Position numbers and translations under genes: made by a program
The notes under the pieces: model-generated
Database searches by the model: none
Seen by the model: only the letters and a program-made list of their open reading frames with translations
Told to the model about the DNA's origin: nothing
Part shown: in pieces, positions 1 to 4,654 of the stretch
How the letters are laid out: each line of letters opens with the position of its first letter
Position numbering within the stretch: position 1 is the first letter of the stretch
NCBI GenBank assembly: GCA_035702985.1
Contig: DASSZD010000107.1
Location: 1-8,757, forward strand
Length of the DNA stretch: 8,757 nucleotides
From: JAKAXG01 sp035702985
GTDB lineage: Bacteria > Actinomycetota > Acidimicrobiia > Acidimicrobiales > Palsa-688
Reading direction: 5' to 3'

Positions 1-510
1 GATCTGACCTTCGCCAGCCTGCGGGGCAACATCGCCACCCGGCTGGAGCGCATCCCTCCCGGCGGGGCCATCGTGATGGCCGCCGCCGCGCTGGACCGGC
101 TGGGGCTGGCCCCCCCGGTGGCGGAGGTGCTGGACCCGGCCCTCATGCTGCCCCAGGTGGCCCAGGGGGCCATCGCCGTCGAATGCCGGGCCGCCGACCG
201 GGCCACCGCCGGCCTGCTGGGTGCCATCGACGACGGCCCCGCCCGGCTGTGTGTGACCGCCGAGCGCGCCTACCTGGCCCGGCTGGGTGGCGGCTGCGAC
301 CTGCCGGTCGGGGCCCACGCCACCGTGGGCCCCGACGGTGACCTGCGGGTGGAAGCCCTGCTCGCTTCCCTGGACGGCCGGATCATGCTGCGCTCGGCGG
401 CCACCGGCCCGGCGGAGTCGGCCCGGGAGCTCGGCGCCGGGCTGGCGGACGAGCTGCTGGCGGCCGGGGGCCGGGCGGTCATGGCCGAGGCCGGTACCGT
501 CCTGCCGTGA
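1..510 (+). CDS. hemC: Hydroxymethylbilane synthase (porphobilinogen deaminase), 3' part only
   Basis: HemC polymerises four porphobilinogens into linear hydroxymethylbilane in the cytoplasm. The window opens inside the gene: frame 1 is open from base 1 to a TGA at 508-510, giving 169 residues. The first visible residues, LTFASLRGNIATRLER, match the family's LRGN-x-x-TRL segment in the middle of the enzyme, so roughly the N-terminal 130-150 residues lie outside. The stretch LGGGCDLPVGAHA carries the cysteine (visible residue 99, codon 295-297) that in this family covalently holds the dipyrromethane cofactor. It begins the small C-terminal domain. The stop overlaps the next start as GTGA, implying translational coupling with the uroporphyrinogen-III methyltransferase/synthase gene. 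Identity is secure; the true start is not visible. Confidence 0.95.
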   Translation, partial: DLTFASLRGNIATRLERIPPGGAIVMAAAALDRLGLAPPVAEVLDPALMLPQVAQGAIAVECRAADRATAGLLGAIDDGPARLCVTAERAYLARLGGGCDLPVGAHATVGPDGDLRVEALLASLDGRIMLRSAATGPAESARELGAGLADELLAAGGRAVMAEAGTVLP

Positions 511-1991
511 CCGTCTACCTGGTGGGGGCCGGCCCCGGCGACCCGGGGCTGATGACCGTGCGGGCGGCCCAGATCCTGGCCGGCGCCGAGGTGGTGGTGC
601 ACGACCGGCTGGCCGACGCCCGCATCCTGTCGGGCGCGCCGGCCGCCGCCCGGCTGATCGACGTGGGCAAGGCCCCGGGTGGACCGGTCCGCCAGGAGGA
701 GATCAACGACCTGCTGGTCGCCGAGGGCCGGGCCGGCCGGAGCGTGGTGCGGCTCAAGGGCGGGGACCCTTTCGTGTTCGGCCGGGGAGGGGAGGAGGCC
801 CTGGCCCTGAGGGCCGCCGGCGTGCCGTTCGAGGTGGTACCGGGCGTCACCTCGGCGGTGGCGGTGCCGGCGTACGCCGGGGTGCCGGTGACCCACCGGG
901 GCCTGGCCACGTCGTTCACGGTGGTGACCGGCCACAGCCGCCACGCCGTGGACCGGGAGACCAACTGGGAGGCTCTGGCCGCGGCCGGCGGGAGCATCGT
1001 GGTGCTGATGGGGGTGACCCACCGGCGCCGCATCGCCGAACGGTTGATCGCCGGCGGCCTGGACCCGGCCACCCCGGTGGCCGCCGTGCACTGGGGGACC
1101 CGGCCCGAGCAGGTGACGGTGCGGGTCCGCCTGGACCAGCTGGCCGACACCCCGCTGGACCCGCCGGTGACCATGGTCATCGGGGCGGTGGCCGGCCTGG
1201 ACCTGGACTGGTACGAGACCCGCCCGTTGTTCGGCCGCCGGGTGGTGGTGACCCGGGCCCGGGCCCAGGCGTCGGAACTGGCCCGGCGCCTGGGGGCACT
1301 GGGGGCCCGGGTGGTGGAGGCGCCCACCATCCGCATCGACCCGCCCGGCGACGGGGGTGCCGGCCTGGATCGGGCCGCGGCGGCGCTGCGGGCCGGGGCC
1401 TACCGCTGGATCGTGTTCACGTCGGCCAACGCGGTGGACGCCCTCATGGCCCGGGTGCCCGACGCCCGCCGGCTGGGCGGCGTGTCCCTGGCCGCCGTCG
1501 GGCCGGCCACCGCCGCCGCCCTGCAGCATTACCGGCTGGTCGCCGACCTGGTGCCGGAACGCCAGGAGGCGGCCGGCCTGCTGGCCGCGTTCCCCGCCCC
1601 CCACAGCTCCGACCCGTTCGGGATGGCCCCGTCGGAGCGGCGGGTGCTGTTCCCCCGGGCCGCCGAGGGCCGGGAGGTGCTGGTCGACGGCCTGGCCGGC
1701 AAGGGGTGGCAGGTCGACCTGGTGGAGGCCTACCGGACCGTCCCCGCCCCCGCCGACGACGGCGTGCGGGCCGAGGTGGGATCCGCCGACGCGGTGTGCT
1801 TCAGCGCCTCGTCGACGGTGACCGGCTTCCTGGCCTCCTACGGCCCGGCCGCCGTCCCGCCGGTGGTGGTGTGCATCGGGCCGGTCACCGCCGACACCGC
1901 CCGGGCCGCCGGGCTGGCGGTGACGGCGGTGGCCGACTCGGCGTCGGTGGACGGGCTGGTCGACGCGGTGGTGTCGGTTCTACACCGCTAG
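507..1991 (+). CDS. cobA-hemD: Fused uroporphyrinogen-III C-methyltransferase / uroporphyrinogen-III synthase
   Basis: This is a 494-residue bifunctional protein at the tetrapyrrole branch point. Residues 1 to about 235 are a SUMT/CobA domain, which uses S-adenosylmethionine to methylate uroporphyrinogen III to precorrin-2 (siroheme and cobalamin branch). Visible motifs are the N-terminal GAGPGDPGL (7-15), VRLKGGDPFVFGRGGEE (81-97) and PGVTSAVAVPAYAGVPVTHRG (112-132). Residues about 240-494 are a HemD domain, which closes hydroxymethylbilane to uroporphyrinogen III. Its marks are VVVTRARAQ (246-254), WIVFTSANAVDAL (301-313), LFPRA (381-385), CFSASSTVTGF (431-441) and CIGPVTADTAR (456-466). 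The GTG start overlaps the hemC stop by 4 bp. The fusion is common in Actinobacteria. The last 12 bp overlap the 3' end of the convergent oxidoreductase gene. Confidence 0.95.
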   Translation: MTVYLVGAGPGDPGLMTVRAAQILAGAEVVVHDRLADARILSGAPAAARLIDVGKAPGGPVRQEEINDLLVAEGRAGRSVVRLKGGDPFVFGRGGEEALALRAAGVPFEVVPGVTSAVAVPAYAGVPVTHRGLATSFTVVTGHSRHAVDRETNWEALAAAGGSIVVLMGVTHRRRIAERLIAGGLDPATPVAAVHWGTRPEQVTVRVRLDQLADTPLDPPVTMVIGAVAGLDLDWYETRPLFGRRVVVTRARAQASELARRLGALGARVVEAPTIRIDPPGDGGAGLDRAAAALRAGAYRWIVFTSANAVDALMARVPDARRLGGVSLAAVGPATAAALQHYRLVADLVPERQEAAGLLAAFPAPHSSDPFGMAPSERRVLFPRAAEGREVLVDGLAGKGWQVDLVEAYRTVPAPADDGVRAEVGSADAVCFSASSTVTGFLASYGPAAVPPVVVCIGPVTADTARAAGLAVTAVADSASVDGLVDAVVSVLHR

Positions 1992-2432
1992 CAACCGGAA
2001 CACCGGATGGTTCCCGGCGACGGCCCGGAGCTGCTCGTCGGTCGAGTCGGGGCCGACCCCTTCGAAGAACATGCCGACCTCGAACTTCCAGCGCCGCAGA
2101 TAGGCCCGCAGGATGGCCGGCTTGTCGGCGTCGGCCACCTCCTCGGCGGTGACCGGATGGCGGCGGCGGCCTTTGATCAGGTCGAACCTGCCGCCGGCGG
2201 CCCGTACGTTGCGGACCCACTCGGTCTCGCCCCGAGGTGACACCAGGTAGTCGGTGCCGTCGAGGTGCAGGAGGTTGACCGGCGTGCGCCGGGCCAGTCC
2301 CGACCGGCGGCCCTTGACCTCCAGCACCCGGGATCCCCACACGCTGACCCCCAGGCCGGTCAGCCCGGCCACGGCCCGGTTGAAGACGTTGCGGGTGAAC
2401 CAGTCGGGCCGCTTGTAGTGGACGTCTGCCAT
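1980..2432 (-). CDS. Deazaflavin (F420)-dependent nitroreductase/quinone-reductase family protein
   Basis: A 150-residue soluble protein resembling the small split-barrel Ddn/TIGR00026 family, whose members use reduced coenzyme F420 to reduce quinones, nitro compounds or other electrophiles. The family-like core is VLEVKGRRSGLARRTPVNLL (36-55), then DGTDYLVSPRGETEWVRNVRAAGG (58-81) and a conserved HPVT turn (92-95). The substrate cannot be told from sequence. The frame stays open far upstream because of base composition. The ATG at 2432 is chosen because the protein family begins near there and an AAGGAG Shine-Dalgarno (2439-2444) lies 6 nt before it. The 3' end overlaps cobA-hemD tail to tail by 12 bp. 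The gene diverges from a TetR regulator, and its promoter carries a palindrome in the spacer, so local TetR repression is likely. Family confidence is fair; function is inferred. Confidence 0.82.
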   Translation of the reverse strand: MADVHYKRPDWFTRNVFNRAVAGLTGLGVSVWGSRVLEVKGRRSGLARRTPVNLLHLDGTDYLVSPRGETEWVRNVRAAGGRFDLIKGRRRHPVTAEEVADADKPAILRAYLRRWKFEVGMFFEGVGPDSTDEQLRAVAGNHPVFRLLAV

Positions 2433-2468
2433 GGTCGACTCCTTGGTGAGGGTTGGGTGGTGGTGACG

Positions 2469-2529
2469 GCTGTTGGCTGCTGGCTGTTGGCTGCTCGCTG
2501 CTCGCTGCTCGCTGCTCGCTGCTCGCTGC
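2469..2529. repeat. Heptamer tandem array (GCTGYTG/GCTGCTC) in the oxidoreductase 5' leader
   Basis: There are eight full 7-bp units plus a partial one: GCTGTTG, GCTGCTG, GCTGTTG, five GCTGCTC, then GCTGC. The array starts only about 2 nt inside the predicted oxidoreductase transcript and ends 36 bp before its ATG. The minus-strand RNA would read as GAGCAGC/CAACAGC repeats with no U. The array has no stop codon in any minus-strand frame, which explains spurious reading frames through it. Identical units suggest slippage-driven copy-number change. Confidence 0.85.
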
Positions 2530-2578
2530 GAACATTGATCGTAGGTGTGAACAGCGTTCTCGTCAAGGGTTAGTGTTC
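2530..2578. promoter_or_regulatory. Nested four-half-site operator, probably for the adjacent TetR regulator
   Basis: GAAC occurs at 2530-2533 and 2549-2552, and GTTC at 2556-2559 and 2575-2578. Both pairs are symmetric about base 2554: GAAC-N15-GAAC-N3-GTTC-N15-GTTC. Same-orientation half-sites are 19 bp apart, about two helical turns. The inner pair fills the -35/-10 spacer of the oxidoreductase promoter. The outer left half-site falls at its predicted transcription start, and the outer right one lies just before the tetR gene. TetR proteins often bind such divergent regions as one or two dimers. Binding is inferred; the symmetry is directly visible. Confidence 0.6.
2538..2566 (-). promoter_or_regulatory. 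Sigma70-type promoter of the deazaflavin-dependent oxidoreductase gene
   Basis: Read on the minus strand, TTGACG (2566-2561) and TACGAT (2543-2538) are separated by exactly 17 bp. This is the strongest promoter-like pair seen in the window. It predicts a transcription start near 2531 and a 5' leader of about 100 nt before the ATG at 2432. The spacer holds the inner palindrome of the proposed TetR operator. Confidence 0.7.
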
Positions 2579-2588
2579 TCGGGGTGGC

Positions 2589-2594
2589 TAGGCT
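2589..2594 (+). promoter_or_regulatory. Candidate -10 box of a leaderless tetR transcript
   Basis: TAGGCT lies 6 nt before the ATG at 2601, so transcription would begin at or next to the start codon. No Shine-Dalgarno sits at normal spacing; the nearest G-rich tract, 2580-2587, is 13 nt away. The -35 region is weak. Leaderless genes with a TANNNT box at this spacing are common in Actinobacteria. Confidence 0.45.
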
Positions 2595-2600
2595 GGCCGT

Positions 2601-3464
2601 ATGGCCAGTCCGGAACCGCAGTCCGCCCCGTCGGCAGCCCGCCGGGCCCGGGACCGGGTGCGGGCCGCCATCTCCGGGGAGATCCTCGACGCCGCCCGGG
2701 CCGAGCTCGACGATGCCGGGGCGGCGGACCTCTCCCTCCGGGCCGTGGCCCGACGGCTGGGGATGGCTCCCTCGGCCCTGTACCGCTACTTCCCGTCCCG
2801 GGACTCGCTGCTGACCACCCTCATCGTGGAGTCCTACCAGGCGCTGGGCGCGGCGGCCGCCGAGGCGGACGCCCGGGCCGAGCAGGCGGGTGCCGCCCCC
2901 AGGGCCCGGTGGCTGGCCGTGTGCTCGGAGGTGCGCTCCTGGGCGGCGGCCGCCCCCCGCCGCTGGGCCCTTCTCTACGGCTCGCCGGTGCCCGGCTACG
3001 CCGCCCCTGACACCACCGTCGAGCCTGCCGCCGAAGTCGTACGGGTGGTCTGCCGGATCGTGCTGGACGCCGGCGGCGGGGCCGGGGCTGGGGCCGTCCT
3101 GCCCCGGTCGGCTGGGACCGCCCCCGGGTCGGTCGGGGCTGGGGCTGCGCCCGGGTCGGCTGGGACCGCCCCCGGGTCGGTCGGGGCTGGGGCTGGGCCC
3201 GGGTCGGCTGGGGCTGGGCCCGGGTCGGCTGGGGCCCCGCTCCCGGGCGTCCCACCGGGCCTCGACACCGTGCTGGCCCCGCTGCGAGACGCCCTGCTGC
3301 CGACCGTGCCGTCGGAGCTTCTCGTGGGGACGCTGGTGGCGTGGACCTCCCTGGTCGGGATGGTGAGCATGGAGCTGTACGGCCACTACGAGGGGGCCAC
3401 CACCGATTTCGGAGCGGTGTTCGTCTATGCGATGGAGCTGGCAGGCCGCCTGGCCGGCCTCTGA
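2601..3464 (+). CDS. TetR/AcrR-family transcriptional regulator with a low-complexity insert
   Basis: A 287-residue DNA-binding regulator, long for a family usually near 190-230 residues. The N-terminal helix-turn-helix is clear: ILDAARAELDDAG (28-40), then LSLRAVARRLGMAPSALYRYFPSRDSLL (44-71). The middle, RWALLYGSPVPGYAAP (121-136), and the last helices, AWTSLVGMVSMELYGHY (247-263), resemble the C-terminal ligand/dimer domain of the actinobacterial WHG-type TetR group. Residues about 158-217 are a Gly/Ala/Pro/Ser tract encoded by 48-bp and 21-bp repeats. It probably forms a flexible loop between ligand-domain helices. The extra length is accounted for by this insert. The gene diverges from the deazaflavin-dependent oxidoreductase and shares a palindromic spacer with it, so that gene and tetR itself are the likely targets. 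The ligand is unknown. Confidence 0.9.
   Translation: MASPEPQSAPSAARRARDRVRAAISGEILDAARAELDDAGAADLSLRAVARRLGMAPSALYRYFPSRDSLLTTLIVESYQALGAAAAEADARAEQAGAAPRARWLAVCSEVRSWAAAAPRRWALLYGSPVPGYAAPDTTVEPAAEVVRVVCRIVLDAGGGAGAGAVLPRSAGTAPGSVGAGAAPGSAGTAPGSVGAGAGPGSAGAGPGSAGAPLPGVPPGLDTVLAPLRDALLPTVPSELLVGTLVAWTSLVGMVSMELYGHYEGATTDFGAVFVYAMELAGRLAGL
3108..3236 (+). repeat. In-frame tandem repeats inside tetR (2 x 48 bp, 21 bp, partial)
   Basis: Two nearly identical 48-bp units (3108-3155, 3156-3203) encode SAGTAPGSVGAGAAPG and SAGTAPGSVGAGAGPG. A 21-bp unit (3204-3224) encodes SAGAGPG, and a partial unit SAGA ends at 3236. All unit lengths are multiples of three, so expansion or loss keeps the frame. 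The repeat lies between helices of the predicted ligand domain. Confidence 0.85.
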
Positions 3465-3468
3465 CCTC

Positions 3469-3539
3469 GAGTGCGCTGGCGCCGGGTCGGGTCGAGGGGT
3501 GTGTTGTTGCCGCCTCAGGGCAGAAAGTGCACCTCTCGG
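3469..3539. repeat. Intergenic direct repeat, copy 1 (71 bp)
   Basis: It begins GAGTGCGCTGGC and ends CACCTCTCGG. Its 41-bp core (3499-3539) differs from copy 2 at only two positions. The copies start 92 bp apart with 21 bp between them. The motif does not encode a recognisable peptide. It may be a member of a dispersed extragenic repeat family. Confidence 0.8.
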
Positions 3540-3560
3540 CTGGGTCTGGGGTCTGGGCGC

Positions 3561-3633
3561 GAGTGTGCTGGCGGCCGGGCGGGGTCGAGGGGGTGTGTTG
3601 TTGCCGCCTCAGGGCTGAAAGGGCACCTCTCGG
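3561..3633. repeat. Intergenic direct repeat, copy 2 (73 bp)
   Basis: It begins GAGTGTGCTGGC and ends CACCTCTCGG. The core at 3593-3633 matches 3499-3539 at 39 of 41 bases. Outside the core, small indels in G-runs account for the 2-bp length difference from copy 1. Confidence 0.8.
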
Positions 3634-3698
3634 CCTTACCCGCAGCGGGGCCGGAGTGGCCGGGCCAGCCCCGGTCGGCCGGGGGCCGGGCCTAATGG

Positions 3699-4034
3699 CT
3701 AGGCCTGCGGTTCGGGCACCGGCCCGGATTCTGTTTGCAGCCTCCTGACCTCTGCTCTCAGCCTCTCCACCTCGGCTTCGAGCACGAGCAGGCGCTTGAT
3801 CCCGGCCAGCGTCAAACCCTCACCGGCCAGCTGGTTGACCCGCTGGACCAGGCCGATCTCGGCCCGGGTGTAGCGCCGCTGACCTCCGCCGGAACGCTCC
3901 GGGCACACCAGATTCTCGGTGTCGAGCCGGCGCAGGAAGGCCGGCTGCACGTCCAGCATGGACGACACCTGCCCGACCGTGTAGAGAGGGGCGTGGTGGT
4001 CGTCGATGGGCAGGCTCGACATGTCATTGAGCAT
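3699..4034 (-). CDS. MerR-family regulator, HspR-like, partnered with Hsp20
   Basis: A 111-residue DNA-binding protein. The MerR winged helix-turn-helix spans about residues 17-80: LYTVGQVSSMLDVQPAFLRRLD (17-38) is the helix-turn-helix, and the wing is SGGGQRRYT (48-56). LAGEGLTLAGIKRLL (69-83) and a Leu/Glu/Arg-rich coiled coil (82-101) follow. This short layout without a metal- or drug-binding domain matches HspR-type heat-shock repressors. The usual Tyr after the recognition-helix Arg pair is Leu here (LRRLD). An ATG at 4034 is preceded at 5 nt by GGAGGG (4040-4045), which supports this start over the internal Met5. It lies 74 bp downstream of hsp20 on the same strand, behind a strong hairpin. 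It probably represses hsp20 and therefore itself. It is MerR-family with high confidence; true HspR orthology is less sure. Confidence 0.85.
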   Translation of the reverse strand: MLNDMSSLPIDDHHAPLYTVGQVSSMLDVQPAFLRRLDTENLVCPERSGGGQRRYTRAEIGLVQRVNQLAGEGLTLAGIKRLLVLEAEVERLRAEVRRLQTESGPVPEPQA

Positions 4035-4051
4035 GGGATCCCTCCGATGCA

Positions 4052-4082
4052 GAGAGGTGGGCGGACCTGCCGCCCACCTCTC
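4052..4082 (-). promoter_or_regulatory. Intercistronic hairpin between hsp20 and merR
   Basis: GAGAGGTGGGCGG (4052-4064) and CCGCCCACCTCTC (4070-4082) form a perfect 13-bp stem with a 5-nt loop. On the transcribed strand it follows the hsp20 stop by 26 nt and precedes the merR Shine-Dalgarno by 6 nt. No T-run follows, so it is more likely a partial attenuator or an RNA-stabilising/processing element than a full intrinsic terminator. Confidence 0.7.
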
Positions 4083-4108
4083 CGAGTTTCCGCCGGCCGA
4101 GCCGGCCG

Positions 4109-4531
4109 TCAGACCGTGATGGCGTGCTGCGACTCGCTGCCCTGGATGGTCACCTTGCGCGGCTTCGCCTGCTCGGCCACGGGGATCTCCAGCCGCAGAA
4201 CCCCGTCGGCGTACTTGGCGGAGATGTGCTCGGTGTCGAGGGTCTCGCCCAGGAACAGCTGACGGCTGAAGGTGCCGAACGGCCGCTCGGCCACGATCAG
4301 CTCCGCCGCCTCGGCGCTGTGGCGCTCTCTCTTGGCGTGCACGGTCAACACGTTGCGCTCCACGGTGAGGTCGATCGACTCGGCTGTCACGCCGGGCAGG
4401 TCGAACTCCACCACGAACATGTCGCCCGACCGGAACGCATCTATAGGCATGGCGGCCGGCCGCGCCGGGGTGCCGAACACCTGCGAGGTCAACCGGTCCA
4501 ACTCCCGGAACGGATCAGTGCGCATCAACAT
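4109..4531 (-). CDS. Small heat-shock protein, Hsp20/alpha-crystallin family
   Basis: A 140-residue ATP-independent holdase chaperone that forms oligomers and keeps unfolding proteins soluble. A short N-terminal arm has the family's DPFRELDRL start (6-14). The alpha-crystallin domain runs from about 28 to 125: FVVEFDLPGV (39-48), NVLTVHAKRE (60-69), FGTFSRQLFL (85-94), and the hallmark KYADGVLRLEIP (106-117). A V-T-I motif (127-129) after KPRK is the inter-dimer anchor of the family, and a second I-T-V forms the extreme C-terminus (138-140). The ATG at 4531 has AAAGGGAG about 10 nt upstream; an in-frame ATG at 4525 is the alternative. It is the first gene of an hsp20-merR unit divergent from hemB. 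The dyad upstream suggests control by the MerR protein. Confidence 0.95.
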   Translation of the reverse strand: MLMRTDPFRELDRLTSQVFGTPARPAAMPIDAFRSGDMFVVEFDLPGVTAESIDLTVERNVLTVHAKRERHSAEAAELIVAERPFGTFSRQLFLGETLDTEHISAKYADGVLRLEIPVAEQAKPRKVTIQGSESQHAITV

Positions 4532-4579
4532 TTTCGACCCACTCCCTTTCTACGTATCTTGCTCTGTGACTACATCGAC

Positions 4580-4609
4580 AGTGTACAACTATATCCAGTA
4601 AACCTGCAA
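4580..4609 (-). promoter_or_regulatory. Candidate hsp20 promoter
   Basis: On the minus strand, TTGCAG (4609-4604) and TACACT (4585-4580) are 18 bp apart, giving a start near 4573 and a leader of about 40 nt. The -35 is only half-matching, as expected for a regulated promoter. A TATAGT at 4593-4588 is an alternative -10 without a good -35. The proposed -35 lies inside the left arm of the 4600-4625 dyad. Confidence 0.45.
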
Positions 4610-4625
4610 GTCCACTTGTAGGTTT
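4600..4625. promoter_or_regulatory. 26-bp dyad, candidate operator of the HspR-like MerR regulator
   Basis: AAACCTGCAAGT (4600-4611) and ACTTGTAGGTTT (4614-4625) are inverted repeats with a 2-bp centre and one mismatch (4606/4619). The inner CAAGT-CC-ACTTG and flanking CCT/AGG resemble MerR-family dyads such as the SoxR box. It is not the classical HAIR arrangement (CTTGAGT-N7-ACTCAAG). It overlaps the likely hsp20 -35 and the -35 zone of hemB. Confidence 0.6.
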
Positions 4626-4642
4626 GGAGGGGAGGTGGCAGG

Positions 4643-4648
4643 TAGCCT
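4643..4648 (+). promoter_or_regulatory. Candidate -10 box of a leaderless hemB transcript
   Basis: TAGCCT lies 6 nt before the GTG at 4655, the same geometry as at tetR. The purine-rich GGAGGGGAGG (4626-4635) is 19 nt upstream of the GTG, too far for a normal Shine-Dalgarno. The matching -35 zone (about 4620-4625) falls in the dyad. Confidence 0.42.
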
Positions 4649-4654
4649 CAGGGG

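Larger units (their letters stand above)
3465..3698. other. Intergenic spacer between convergent tetR and merR, filled largely by a duplicated motif
   Basis: This 234-bp stretch has no credible gene: its short open frames lack family features and overlap the repeats. It holds two copies of a ~71-bp motif. After them comes a very GC-rich tract (about 3640-3692) with two GGCCGGGCC copies at 3658-3666 and 3684-3692 that could help terminate transcription, but no clean terminator with a T-run is visible. Confidence 0.6.

Noticed and set aside
270..1604. Long minus-strand open frame (444 residues) opposite hemC/cobA-hemD
   Set aside because: It is Gly/Pro/Arg/His-rich with no family motifs, and it mirrors two secure genes; open antisense frames are expected at this GC content.
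1885..2535. ATG at 2535 as a small upstream reading frame through the heptamers, switchable in frame with the oxidoreductase by repeat-number change
   Set aside because: Losing one unit would bring it in frame, but the ATG lies only 2 nt downstream of the predicted -10, so it should not be in the transcript.
2433..3386. N-terminal extension of the oxidoreductase frame to 3386
   Set aside because: It runs antisense through tetR and through the heptamer repeats. The ATG at 2432 has a good Shine-Dalgarno and matches the family's length.
3465..3698. CRISPR array suggested by repeated motifs with a spacer
   Set aside because: There are only two imperfect copies of about 71 bp with a 21-bp gap and no cas genes; the geometry does not fit.
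3689..3705. GGCCTA/TAGGCC inverted repeat at the merR stop as a terminator
   Set aside because: It is only 6 bp long, overlaps the stop codon, and has no T-run; too weak to call.
3341..3748. Short plus-strand frames across the 3465-3698 spacer as possible small genes
   Set aside because: They merely translate the duplicated motif, start inside tetR or lack ribosome sites, and show no protein-like composition.
4035..4045. RNA thermometer of the ROSE type controlling merR
   Set aside because: The 13-bp hairpin ends 6 nt before the Shine-Dalgarno and does not sequester it, and no U-rich anti-Shine-Dalgarno element is visible.
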